A stretch of DNA of 64,000 nucleotides from Collinsella sp. An7 (GTDB lineage: Bacteria > Actinomycetota > Coriobacteriia > Coriobacteriales > Coriobacteriaceae), in NCBI RefSeq assembly GCF_002159335.1, contig NZ_NFHP01000004.1:186001-250000 (forward strand). The letters run 5' to 3'. Each line of letters opens with the position of its first letter. The stretch's first letter is position 1. A program made the position numbers and the translations under genes. Shown one piece after another: positions 1 through 7,841 of the stretch. The notes below the pieces were generated by a model that saw only the letters and a list, made by a program, of their open reading frames with translations, was not told the origin of the DNA and did no database searches.

Positions 1-980
1 CCGACATCAAGGTCCACATCGGCACCGAGATCACCCGTGGCCTCGGCGCCGGCGCCAACCCCGAGATCGGCCGCAAGGCAGCCGACGAGAGCCGTGACGA
101 CATCAAGGAGGCGCTCGCGGGCGCTGACATGGTGTTCATCACCGCGGGCGAGGGCGGCGGCACCGGTACCGGCGCGGCACCCATCGTGGCCGATATCGCC
201 ATGAACGACATCGGTGCGCTCACCGTCGCCGTGGTCACCAAGCCCTTCACCTTTGAGGGTCGCAAGCGCAAGAAGTCGGCCGAGGAGGGCATCGCCACGC
301 TCTCGCAGTGCGTCGACACCATGATCGTCATCCCCAACGACAAGCTGCTCGACATCGCCGACAAGAAGACCACCATGCTCGAGGCCTTCTCCAACGCCGA
401 CGGCGTGCTCTCGCAGGGCACCCAGGGCATCACCGACCTCATCACGGTCCCGGGCGTCATCAACCTCGACTTCGCCGACGTAAAGACCATCATGAAGCAG
501 GCCGGTACCGCCATGATGGGCATCGGCACCGCCTCTGGCGACAACCGTTCGGTCGACGCTGCCCAGCAGGCCATCTCGAGCCCGCTGCTCGAGAGCTCCA
601 TCGACGGCGCGACCCGCGTGCTGCTCTCTATCGCCGGCTCCAAGGACCTCGGCATCCAGGAGATCAACGACGCGGCCGACCTCGTTGCCAACGCCGTCGA
701 CCCCGAGGCCAACATCATCTTCGGTACCGTGGTGGACGAATCCCTGGGCGATCAGGTGCGCATCACCGTCATCGCCACCGGCTTCTCCGATTCCAACGTC
801 AGCCGTCAGGACGAGCTCTTTGCCGCGGCGCCCAAGTCGAGCGATTCGTCGAGCTCCTCGCGCGGCACCAGCTCCTCCACGAGCGCTCCCGCGAGCCGCA
901 CCATCGGCGGCCAGGAGGTCCACAACTTTGGTAACGACCAGTTTGAGCTCCCGGACTTTCTCAAGCGCGGTAACTTTTAA
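1..980 (+). CDS. ftsZ: Cell division protein FtsZ (3' part; start lies before the window)
   Basis: FtsZ is the tubulin-like GTPase that forms the cytokinetic ring. The reading frame is open from base 3 and the first visible residues ([13 protein letters not shown]) are typical of the FtsZ GTPase domain just before the signature. The tubulin signature GGGTGTG is at about base 153-175. The T7 synergy-loop region and the C-terminal subdomain follow. A Ser/Thr/Ala-rich linker ([15 protein letters not shown]) leads to a short conserved tail ([11 protein letters not shown]), which is the usual peptide that docks SepF or FtsA. The nearby sepF, yggT and divIVA genes confirm the division cluster. The N-terminal nucleotide-binding strands are outside the window. 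Confidence 0.97.
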   Translation, partial: DIKVHIGTEITRGLGAGANPEIGRKAADESRDDIKEALAGADMVFITAGEGGGTGTGAAPIVADIAMNDIGALTVAVVTKPFTFEGRKRKKSAEEGIATLSQCVDTMIVIPNDKLLDIADKKTTMLEAFSNADGVLSQGTQGITDLITVPGVINLDFADVKTIMKQAGTAMMGIGTASGDNRSVDAAQQAISSPLLESSIDGATRVLLSIAGSKDLGIQEINDAADLVANAVDPEANIIFGTVVDESLGDQVRITVIATGFSDSNVSRQDELFAAAPKSSDSSSSSRGTSSSTSAPASRTIGGQEVHNFGNDQFELPDFLKRGNF

Positions 981-1006
981 GGGTTTGTGCTAGAAGCGCA
1001 AACCTC
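981..1006 (+). terminator. Weak hairpin just after ftsZ
   Basis: A hairpin with arms GGTTTGTGC and GCGCAAACC (one mismatch) and a four-to-five base loop begins directly after the ftsZ stop. There is no T-run, so it is at best an mRNA 3'-end structure, not a clear intrinsic terminator. Confidence 0.4.
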
Positions 1007-1014
1007 GACGCTGC

Positions 1015-1113
1015 GCGGGCCTCAGGCACGTCATCTTGCCGTTCACTCGTGGGTCGCCGCCGTAAGGCGTGCTCCCTCTTAGTTCACGGCAACCTGGCGT
1101 GCCTGGGGCCCGC
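1015..1113. repeat. Long imperfect palindrome downstream of ftsZ
   Basis: Two 27-base arms (1015-1041 and 1087-1113) are inverted copies of each other at about 23 of 27 positions; the outer 16 bases match at 15. The 45-base cap can fold a small CGCC/GGCG hairpin. It resembles, in degraded form, the palindromes at 8555, 9506, 12041 and 12284. No T-run follows it. Confidence 0.6.
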
Positions 1114-1115
1114 TC

Positions 1116-1330
1116 GCTGTTGTGGGTCCGACCTACGGGGATAAATGCTTGTGCGGGGGTGGCACGCTTGCTGTGGTGGGCTCTACCTATAGCGTTAGAT
1201 ACCTACGTGAACTGTGGCGTTCTCGCTATAGCGGGCTCCATCTAAGGAGGTCGAGTAGCTGTCCCTCTGAGGCTACCCTTGGCCGTGCGGGCTCTAGCCG
1301 GAAATGCGGTTGCCGCGCATGTATGGGGCT
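1116..1330. repeat. Degenerate tandem repeat, period about 55 bp
   Basis: Most of the 434-base gap between ftsZ and pgeF is gene-free. Four imperfect copies of a block that begins GCTGTGGTGGGCTCTACCTA start near 1116, 1170, 1225 and 1282. The first 20 or so bases of each copy are the best conserved; the rest drifts. Short open frames here lack a ribosome binding site and coding character. Confidence 0.45.
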
Positions 1331-1414
1331 CACTGGCTGATGCCGGTGCCGCTTGGGTTGTGTCTCAGCAACGCCGGGTATAACGTTGCCTAACCGTTGT
1401 GGAGAGGAGCGCAG

Positions 1415-2200
1415 ATGGAGCGGCGTACGTATAAGAACGGCGTGACACTCGTCGGGTCGTCTGAGGGGCCGGTTGCTTTTGCCTTTACGGAGCGGACGGG
1501 CGGGGTTTCTCATCCGCCCTTCTCCTCGTTGAACCTTGGGACGCACGTGGGGGACGACCCCGCGGCAGTGGGGGAGAACCGTCGCCTCGTACTCGAGGCT
1601 CTAGGCTGCGAAGATGCGCTCTGCCACCTCATCGTGCCCAATCAGGTCCATGGTGACCATGTGGCTGTGGTCCGCTCTCCAGACGAAGAGGCCCTCGACG
1701 CCGTGCGGGCCGAGGTGGCCGACGGAGCGGACGCCGTCGTCTGCACCTTGCCCGGTGTGCCCGTACTCCTCTGCTTTGCCGACTGCGTGCCGGTGCTGCT
1801 TACCTGCGAGCGCGGCTTTGCCGTGGTGCACTCCGGCTGGAAGGGCACGATCGCGGGCATCGCGGCCAAGGCCGCGCGCGTGCTCGCCCAAGAGACCGGT
1901 GCGGCGCCGCGCGAAATCCGCGCCTATATCGGCCCGCACATCACGGGAGCGGAGTACGAGGTGTCGACCGAGCTCATCGAGCGCTTCGCCGAGCGCTTCC
2001 CGGGTGTGGTCGCGCTTGGGCCGTCGCGCCTGCTCGACCTCGCCGCCTGCATCCGCGCCGCCTTGGGCGAGGCGGGGGTTTCCGCGGAAAACGTCTGCGA
2101 CCCCGACCTCTCCACCGTGCGCGAGAACGACCGGTTCTTCTCCTACCGGGCGGAGAACGGGCGCTGTGGCCGTCACGGTGCGGTCGCCATCATGCGGTAG
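1415..2200 (+). CDS. pgeF: Peptidoglycan editing factor / YfiH-type polyphenol oxidoreductase
   Basis: Member of the YfiH/YlmD (DUF152, 'laccase domain') family. Escherichia coli PgeF keeps peptidoglycan composition correct by removing wrongly made precursors; other members have been reported to have purine nucleoside activity. The zinc/active-site residues of the family are visible: His in VHSGWKG, Cys in CFADCVPVLL and the glycine-rich YIGPHI segment. The ATG at 1415 is preceded by GGAGAGG at ideal spacing, so an upstream in-frame TTG at 1397 is not used. Length (261 aa) is normal. Its place between ftsZ and the yggS-sepF-divIVA genes is the usual one in Gram-positive bacteria. Confidence 0.9.
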   Translation: MERRTYKNGVTLVGSSEGPVAFAFTERTGGVSHPPFSSLNLGTHVGDDPAAVGENRRLVLEALGCEDALCHLIVPNQVHGDHVAVVRSPDEEALDAVRAEVADGADAVVCTLPGVPVLLCFADCVPVLLTCERGFAVVHSGWKGTIAGIAAKAARVLAQETGAAPREIRAYIGPHITGAEYEVSTELIERFAERFPGVVALGPSRLLDLAACIRAALGEAGVSAENVCDPDLSTVRENDRFFSYRAENGRCGRHGAVAIMR

Positions 2201-2410
2201 GCGCCGCCCGCGTCTGCCCTCGCGACGCGCCGCTATCGCACCAAACGCGCCCTGGCGGGCCCTGCACCGCGTGGGCGCCACTGCCCGCCGCATTGCCCAG
2301 CGCAGCCTTACCGTGACAGCGCGCTTACAAAACCCTGACACCCGCCCTCTAGACTAACGATGCGACTATTCCGGGGCGCTTGAGCGCCCGGCACCGATTG
2401 GAGTCTAGCT

Positions 2411-3277
2411 ATGCGCAAACTGTTCTCCCGCCAGCTCGTCGAGGCGCGCCACGAGATGCTCGCCATCTACGAGGCCATCGACCTTACGCTTCACGACGCC
2501 GTGCACGCGTTTGTGACGGGCGACAAGAAGCTCGCGAGCAAGACCAAGAAGCGGACCCTCCAGATCGATGCGCGCTGCGCCAACCTCGAGGCCGTCTGCT
2601 ACAACCTCATCGCCACGCAGGGCCCTGTCGCCTCAGACTTCCGCCTGCTCCAGACCATCATCTACACTGACTTCTGCCTGCAGCGCATGTGCGATAAGGT
2701 GCGCCGCGTCGCGCGTGCGGCAAAGCTGCGCGTCTCGTCCGAGATCGAGCTGCCCGCCGAGCTCATCGAGCTCGTGAAGCAGGAGGCCTCGAGCGTCTAC
2801 AAGGTCATGGGCACCGCCGCCTCCGTCCTCGTGACGAACGACCTCGGTCTCCTCTGCACGCTGAGCGACCAGGAGGAGTCGGCGCACGGCATCTACGAGG
2901 AGTTCTTCCGCGCCTACAACCGCATGGTCACGGTCGAGCTCACCGACGACCGCTCCTACGATGACCTGCGCCGCGTGATCATGGTGTCGCGCTACCTCGA
3001 CCGCTGCGCGCAGTATGCCATCGACGCTGCGGGCCGCATCGCCTTCCTCCTCACGGGGCAGCGCCTCAACTCCGGTGACATCGCAGGCTTTGACGAGGAC
3101 GACCTCGAGGCCCTGCGCGTTCCCTCGGGCGAGGGCGTGATTCTGCGCCCTGCCATCGATGCCCAGAGCGTGGCCGAGATCCCGCTCGACGAGGTCACGC
3201 CCGAGCTGCGCGAGCTCATCGAGAACCCCGTCGACGAGGACGAGGACGACGAGGAGGAAGAGGACGGCCTCGCTTAG
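2411..3277 (+). CDS. PhoU-family protein with acidic C-terminal tail
   Basis: An all-helical protein of 288 aa with the PhoU pattern: MRKLFSRQL start, then two three-helix-bundle repeats with the E/D-rich metal-binding helices (about residues 10-100 and 120-215). PhoU proteins restrain phosphate uptake through PstSCAB and the PhoR kinase, but no pst or phoR gene is next to it here. The last 25 residues are almost entirely Asp/Glu (VDEDEDDEEEEDGLA), which is unusual for PhoU. A GGAG sequence lies 7-8 bases before the ATG. A second PhoU-like (DUF47) protein is encoded at 11400. Confident on family, not on the process it controls. Confidence 0.8.
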   Translation: MRKLFSRQLVEARHEMLAIYEAIDLTLHDAVHAFVTGDKKLASKTKKRTLQIDARCANLEAVCYNLIATQGPVASDFRLLQTIIYTDFCLQRMCDKVRRVARAAKLRVSSEIELPAELIELVKQEASSVYKVMGTAASVLVTNDLGLLCTLSDQEESAHGIYEEFFRAYNRMVTVELTDDRSYDDLRRVIMVSRYLDRCAQYAIDAAGRIAFLLTGQRLNSGDIAGFDEDDLEALRVPSGEGVILRPAIDAQSVAEIPLDEVTPELRELIENPVDEDEDDEEEEDGLA

Positions 3278-3428
3278 TAGCGCGGACCGCAGCCTGCGCG
3301 TGTGAAGCGGACGGTATGCGGTGCACTTCGTAAACCTTGCGTGATATGGGCGCGGCTCCCGGCTGGGGGCCGCGCCCTGCGCTAGTATGGGGCGGGGCGT
3401 TGTCCCCATCGAGGAAGAGGGTGCATCC

Positions 3429-4262
3429 ATGACCACGTGCTTCGATATTCAGGCATATCGCGAGGAGCTCCGTCGTCGCCGCGGCGAGATTCTCACGCGC
3501 TTTGACGCCGCCCTCGCGCGTTCCGGGCGCCCGCGCGGATCAGCGCAGCTTATGGCCGTGTCCAAGACCGTTGGGGTCGACGAGGTGCTTGCGGCCATAG
3601 AAGTGGGCTACCGTCTCTTTGGCGAGAACCGCCCTCAGGAGCTCAACCGTAAGCTCGAGGGCCTGTCTGCGGCTGGCGTACCGGTAAACGGGCTCACCGC
3701 GTCGTCTGAGGCGGCGCCTGCGACTCCGGATGCCTTGACGGGGGAGACCGATGCCGAGCAGGCGTCTGTCCGCCTCGACATGATCGGGAATCTCCAGAAG
3801 AACAAGATCAACAGCGTCCTCGGCCGCGCCGCGCTCATCCACTCCGTGAGCTCGCTTCATCTGGCGCGCGCCATCTCCGAGCGGGCGGCGCGGCGCATCG
3901 CCGACGGCGGGCTTGCCGCTCCGCAGGACGTGCTGCTCGAGGTCAATGTATCGGGCGAGGCGTCCAAATCGGGCTTCGCCCCGGAGGAGCTCCGCGCGGC
4001 GATCGACGAGTTGCAGGGTCTTGATGGAATCCGCATCAGGGGGCTTATGACGATGGCTCCACGGGGGGATAACCGCATCGTGCACCAAACCTTCGCGGGC
4101 CTGCGCGAGCTGCGCGACGAGCTCGCCGCGGCGCATCCTGCGCTCGACCTCGCGGAGCTCTCGTGCGGCATGAGCGAGGACTTTGAGGCGGCGCTTGAGG
4201 AGGGGTCGACGCTCGTCAGGCTGGGCAGGGTGGTTTTCAACCCCGCCTTTGAGCTAGAATAG
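3429..4262 (+). CDS. yggS: YggS-family pyridoxal phosphate homeostasis protein
   Basis: PLP-binding protein of the YggS/PROSC family, which buffers free pyridoxal phosphate and affects amino acid pools; no catalytic activity is known. The PLP lysine is in LMAVSKTVG near the N-terminus, followed by FGENRPQEL, the MIGNLQKNK motif and the C-terminal LSCGMSEDFEAAL and LVRLGRVVF phosphate-binding motifs. Between FGENRPQE and MIGNLQKNK there is an extra Ala/Thr/Glu-rich stretch of roughly 30-40 residues (about residues 82-115) that most family members lack. ATG at 3429 with GAGGAAGAGG upstream is chosen over the in-frame ATG at 3387. It sits before sepF, as in many Gram-positive division clusters. 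Confidence 0.93.
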   Translation: MTTCFDIQAYREELRRRRGEILTRFDAALARSGRPRGSAQLMAVSKTVGVDEVLAAIEVGYRLFGENRPQELNRKLEGLSAAGVPVNGLTASSEAAPATPDALTGETDAEQASVRLDMIGNLQKNKINSVLGRAALIHSVSSLHLARAISERAARRIADGGLAAPQDVLLEVNVSGEASKSGFAPEELRAAIDELQGLDGIRIRGLMTMAPRGDNRIVHQTFAGLRELRDELAAAHPALDLAELSCGMSEDFEAALEEGSTLVRLGRVVFNPAFELE

Positions 4263-4327
4263 GCTGATAGCACATCTGTTGGGTAAAGCGTGTGTGCCAA
4301 ACGCTCCATACGGAGGGGTTGAGTGAC

Positions 4328-5050
4328 GTGGGATTCTTAGACGATATCAAGAGCCGCCTTCCCTTTGGTCAGCAGCAGGCTGGCTACGGGCAGGACGGAT
4401 ATGCCGATGACGGATACGATGACGGCTACTACGATGGCGATGGCTACGATGACGACTACGGCACGCAGGATGCGGGCTATGGCCAGAGCTACACCCCGCA
4501 GCACCAGCCCGAGACGAGCGGCGTGCTCGGTCAGACCCGCCGTGGCGAGGCCGAGTCGGTAGCGGTCTATACCCGCTCCGGTCAGCTCGTGGGCGACGCC
4601 GACCGCCACGCCACCACCTACAACCCGCCCGCTCGCTCGCAGGACGCCTATCGTCCCGGCGCGTACGACACTCCCTCGAGCTACGCCGCCACGAGTGCCG
4701 CTCGTGCCGCCGCGGCTCCAAGCCCGGCTGCATCTGCCGCCGAGAGCCATGCGGCCGCCATCTTAAACGCCACTCCGCAGCTGCCCATCTACGTGCTGCG
4801 TCCCGAGAGCTACGACGATGTGGAGACCGTCGTGCGCCGCGTGCGCACCAAGCAGCCTGTCGCCCTCATCTTTGTAGGCGTGCGCACCGAGGTTGCCAAG
4901 CGCGTGCTCGATTTTAGCTACGGCTTTGCCTGCGGTCTGGGCGCCTCGGTGCGTGAGGTGGGCGACCGCGTCTTTGTGGTGCTGCCCCAGGGCTGCGAGG
5001 TCACCGAGTCCGACCTCGCCAAGCTCCGGGCCGACGGATACCTCAAGTAA
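4328..5050 (+). CDS. sepF: Cell division protein SepF
   Basis: SepF links FtsZ filaments to the membrane. The GTG start at 4328 follows CGGAGGGG at 4311-4318 and yields the N-terminal amphipathic membrane helix MGFLDDIKSRLPFG. Residues about 15-65 are a low-complexity segment rich in Gly, Tyr and Asp (repeats of GYxDDGYDDG), followed by an Ala/Pro/Ser linker. The C-terminal SepF domain (about residues 155-240) starts with PQLPIYVLRPESYDD and contains the conserved VALIFVGV and LDFSYGFACGLGA segments. The Tyr/Asp-rich linker is longer than in Bacillus SepF. Downstream yggT follows after 15 bases. Confidence 0.93.
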   Translation: MGFLDDIKSRLPFGQQQAGYGQDGYADDGYDDGYYDGDGYDDDYGTQDAGYGQSYTPQHQPETSGVLGQTRRGEAESVAVYTRSGQLVGDADRHATTYNPPARSQDAYRPGAYDTPSSYAATSAARAAAAPSPAASAAESHAAAILNATPQLPIYVLRPESYDDVETVVRRVRTKQPVALIFVGVRTEVAKRVLDFSYGFACGLGASVREVGDRVFVVLPQGCEVTESDLAKLRADGYLK

Positions 5051-5065
5051 CAGGAGCTGATTACC

Positions 5066-5329
5066 ATTTATCAACTCGCACAGCTCGTCAGCACGCTCGT
5101 TAACTTCTACGAGATGCTGCTTCTCGTCTACATCATCCTCACGTGGTTTCCCCTGCGCGAGGGTGGGATTGTCTACGACATCGCGATGGTGCTGCGCTCG
5201 CTCTGCGAGCCGTTCCTCGGCATCTTCCGGCGCTTCATCCCGCCTATGGGCGGGATCGACTTCTCGCCGGTTATTGCAGTTCTTGCGTTGAACGTCGTGG
5301 CGCGACTGGTAATAGGTATACTGGTCTAG
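5066..5329 (+). CDS. yggT: YggT-family membrane protein, probable AUU start
   Basis: Small protein (87 aa) with two hydrophobic helices of the YggT/YlmG family, a partner of SepF and division genes in Gram-positive bacteria. The frame is open from just after the sepF stop. The only ATG (5114) would delete half of the first helix and has no ribosome binding site. AGGAG at 5052-5056 sits nine bases before an ATT codon at 5066, which gives the full first helix (IYQLAQLVSTLVNFYEMLLL). No ATG, GTG or TTG exists between 5051 and 5113 in this frame. The second helix region carries the family pattern PFLGIFRRFIPP followed by a C-terminal hydrophobic helix. Confidence 0.85.
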   Translation: MYQLAQLVSTLVNFYEMLLLVYIILTWFPLREGGIVYDIAMVLRSLCEPFLGIFRRFIPPMGGIDFSPVIAVLALNVVARLVIGILV

Positions 5330-5384
5330 ACGAAGCCTGGGCGTCCGCGAGCCCGTGCGGGCGCGAAGAAAAAGGAGTTTTCGC

Positions 5385-6056
5385 ATGGCTATCACACCCC
5401 AAGACATCCAAGCGCAGACCTTCTCCGAGGCCAAGCGCGGGTACGATCCCGCCGAGGTCGACGTCTTCCTCGAGCAGCTTGCCTCCGAGGTCGACGCGAT
5501 GCTCTCCAAGATCGTCGACCTTAAGAACCGCCTGACCGCGACTGAGCACGAGCTCGCCGACGCCCAGGCTCAGCTTGCTGCGCAGCCCGCGCCCGCTCCG
5601 GCGCCTGCGCCCGCTCCTCAGGCCGATTACTCCGCCACCGAGCGCCAGATCTCTGCCGCGCTCATCGCCGCTCAGCAGACGGCCGATCAGATCGTGGCCG
5701 AGGCGCAGCAGAACGCCGAGCGCATCTGCAACGAGGCCGACGCCAAGGCGCGCGATGTCATTCGTCAGGCGCTCCAGGAGAAGCAGAACGAGCTTGCCGA
5801 GATCGACCGCCTCAAGGCCTCTCGCGAGGAGTTCAAGAGCGAGTACCTCAAGCTCATCCAGCACTTCATGGACGATGCGCAGAACTCCTTCCCGTCCGAC
5901 CTGCTGTCCTCCGCGCCCGTGGGTTCCGCTGCCGCCACTCCGCTGCCCGCTGCGGCACCTGCCCCTGCGCCTGCTCCGGCGCCCGCGCCTGAGCCCGCTC
6001 CGGTTGCCGATCCGTTTGCTCCGCTCGACAACTTTGGCATGGACGACCTGGACTAA
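5385..6056 (+). CDS. divIVA: DivIVA-domain cell division/polarity protein
   Basis: DivIVA proteins bind negatively curved membrane at poles and septa. ATG at 5385 follows AAGGAG at ideal spacing. The N-terminal DivIVA domain is clear: ITPQDIQAQTFSEAKRGYDPAEVDVFLEQL. A central coiled coil (about residues 30-65 and 85-165) is interrupted by a Pro/Ala repeat (AQPAPAPAPAPAP, about residues 66-80). A second Ala/Pro-rich stretch (about residues 185-210) leads to an acidic end (NFGMDDLD). Length 223 aa fits the actinobacterial Wag31-like group. It ends the division cluster and is followed by a strong terminator. Confidence 0.93.
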   Translation: MAITPQDIQAQTFSEAKRGYDPAEVDVFLEQLASEVDAMLSKIVDLKNRLTATEHELADAQAQLAAQPAPAPAPAPAPQADYSATERQISAALIAAQQTADQIVAEAQQNAERICNEADAKARDVIRQALQEKQNELAEIDRLKASREEFKSEYLKLIQHFMDDAQNSFPSDLLSSAPVGSAAATPLPAAAPAPAPAPAPAPEPAPVADPFAPLDNFGMDDLD

Positions 6057-6117
6057 CCGTCTGGAGCATGCTGACCGCGAGGTCGTTTGCGGCTCGCACG
6101 TCATAGATTTGGTCTAC

Positions 6118-6150
6118 GAGGCTGGGGTTTGCGCCCCGGCCTCTTTTTTT
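6118..6150 (+). terminator. Intrinsic terminator of the division cluster
   Basis: Arms GAGGCTGGGG and CCCCGGCCTC (one wobble pair), a six-base loop and a run of seven T's. It lies 60 bases after the divIVA stop. Confidence 0.9.
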
Positions 6151-6643
6151 GCGCCGCATGGGCGTTGGGGATACGCCTCGTCCCTTCCGCGCTGCTGTGA
6201 TTCTCAGCTGCTTCTGCCCATGTCTCCGCACCCGGGCGGTCCGCGTCTCGGCGCTCAGGGTGTTATCGCTTTGAGGCACGGCAGCCCTTCTGTGCTGTCG
6301 CAGCCCGCGATATCGCACTTCACCTGCCTCTGCTTCTCGTCGCAGCGCCTTGACCGCCCGTTTTGTCGTTCGCCCATGGTTTGTGCAAAATACGGGCTGA
6401 AAACGGCCGATAAAAGGGCAAACGGCATTTCTGCAAATGCGGTTCGTCCTTGTAAACGGCAAAACGGCGCCTAGCGGCCTTTTGAGTGAGAAGCTGCGGC
6501 GCAAGGCGGACCCTCGGGGCCTGCCAAGGCAGCGCCGGTGGCGTAAGGCTGACCCTGGGACGGTGCGCATTGTGTCCGCCCGATGGGGCATAATGGCTCC
6601 ATCGGGCAACACGCGGGCGCGGGTTCGCTGAAAGGGGTTTTCG
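6151..6643. other. Gene-free interval before the TPM gene
   Basis: Nearly 500 bases with no credible gene on either strand. Short open frames on both strands lack ribosome binding sites and have no family resemblance. A mildly A-rich patch at about 6380-6470 carries repeated AAAACGGC/GTAAACGGC words. No clear promoter pair was identified. Confidence 0.6.
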
Positions 6644-7735
6644 ATGGGCAGATCGGCAGGCGGCGGTGGCGGCTCCCGAGGCGGAGGCGGCTTTGGCGGC
6701 GGAGGCCGAAGCTCTGGCGGATTCTCCGGCAGGCGCGGAGGCGGCGGAAGAAGTTTTGGCTCCCGTGGGTTCGGCGGCGGGGGAGCGCCGTGGGGCGGCT
6801 TTCGTCCGCCGCGACCCCCGCGCAGGGTCTATTACGGCGGGGGAGGCGGTTTTTGGCCCTTCCTCGCCGGCTGGGGCATCGGCAGGGGCTCATCTGCCCG
6901 TCGTGCCGCCGCAGCCGGACCGATGCCGCCCACATCGTGCGGCGACCCCGAGCGCAACAACGGAGCTGCGCGCGGCTGTCTCATCGGCATCGTGGTGGTG
7001 ATTGCCTGCTTGCTGCTTTTTATGGTCATGGCACCGGGGCGCTCGTGCTCGATGTTCTCGGGCGGAGATGTCACGGCATCCACCCATACGCGCGAGCCAC
7101 TGTCCGCCAGTGCAGTCAACGAGACGGCCTACTACACCGACGAGAGTGGCGACTGGATCCGCAGCCCCTCGACGCTCGAGCAGGGACTTCGCGCTTTTCA
7201 GGAGAAGACCGGCGTCCAGCCCTACATCTACATCCTGCCGAATGGCACCACAACATCTACCTCAGAGCTTACCAAGCGGGCCGAAGAGCTCTATGACACA
7301 CTCTTTACCGACGAGGGGCATTTTCTGCTCGTTTTCTGTGACGACGGCAACGGCTCCTTCAACTGCGGCTATACGGCTGGGTCGCAGGCAAAGTCCGTTA
7401 TGGATAGCGAGGCGGTCGGTGTTCTTGCCGATTATCTCGACCGGTATTACCAAGACCTCTCGCTAAGCGAGGAAGAGATCTTCTCCAAGGCGTTTTCGAG
7501 CACCGCCGACCGCATCATGTCGGTCACCACCTCGCCCATCGTTTATGTGGCGATCGCCGGGGCGGTGGTTGTGGTGGCCGTGATCGTGGTCGTTGTGGTG
7601 CGCCGCCGCGCGGAGGTCCGCCGCCGCGAGCAGGAGCACTTGGAGGAGATGCTCAACACCCCGCTCGAGACGTTTGGTGACGCTAAGCTCGACGATCTGG
7701 AGGAGAAGTACCGCTCGTCCTCCTCAGAGCAGTAG
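6644..7735 (+). CDS. TPM-domain membrane protein with glycine-rich N-terminus
   Basis: A 363-aa protein. Residues 1-75 are Gly/Arg/Ser-rich with repeated GGGG and FGGGG blocks. A hydrophobic helix (about residues 108-128, GCLIGIVVVIACLLLFMVMA) is followed by an exported TPM domain (about 150-285: YYTDESGDW, TGVQPYIYILP, LLVFCDDGNG, GYTAGSQAK). A second helix (about 300-323, VAIAGAVVVVAVIVVVVV) and a basic cytoplasmic tail follow. TPM proteins include photosystem II repair Psb32 and the YgcG family; biochemical roles vary. The gene lies 106 bases before pspA, suggesting an envelope-stress unit. ATG at 6644 has GGGG upstream. Confidence 0.8.
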   Translation: MGRSAGGGGGSRGGGGFGGGGRSSGGFSGRRGGGGRSFGSRGFGGGGAPWGGFRPPRPPRRVYYGGGGGFWPFLAGWGIGRGSSARRAAAAGPMPPTSCGDPERNNGAARGCLIGIVVVIACLLLFMVMAPGRSCSMFSGGDVTASTHTREPLSASAVNETAYYTDESGDWIRSPSTLEQGLRAFQEKTGVQPYIYILPNGTTTSTSELTKRAEELYDTLFTDEGHFLLVFCDDGNGSFNCGYTAGSQAKSVMDSEAVGVLADYLDRYYQDLSLSEEEIFSKAFSSTADRIMSVTTSPIVYVAIAGAVVVVAVIVVVVVRRRAEVRRREQEHLEEMLNTPLETFGDAKLDDLEEKYRSSSSEQ

Positions 7736-7841
7736 CGGCGCTTGCGCAGCGGGCTGACGGGGTACAAGAGTGGCTATATCGCGCGCGGGGACCGGCCTGC
7801 GCGCCCGGGCGATGCCCGGACCCGATGTGAGGGGAGCCCAA

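Noticed and set aside
1122-1340. Small gene between ftsZ and pgeF
   Set aside because: No ribosome binding site, unusual amino acid content and overlap with a degenerate repeat.
5114-5329. yggT starting at the ATG 5114
   Set aside because: It would cut the first membrane helix and has no ribosome binding site; the ATT at 5066 fits better.
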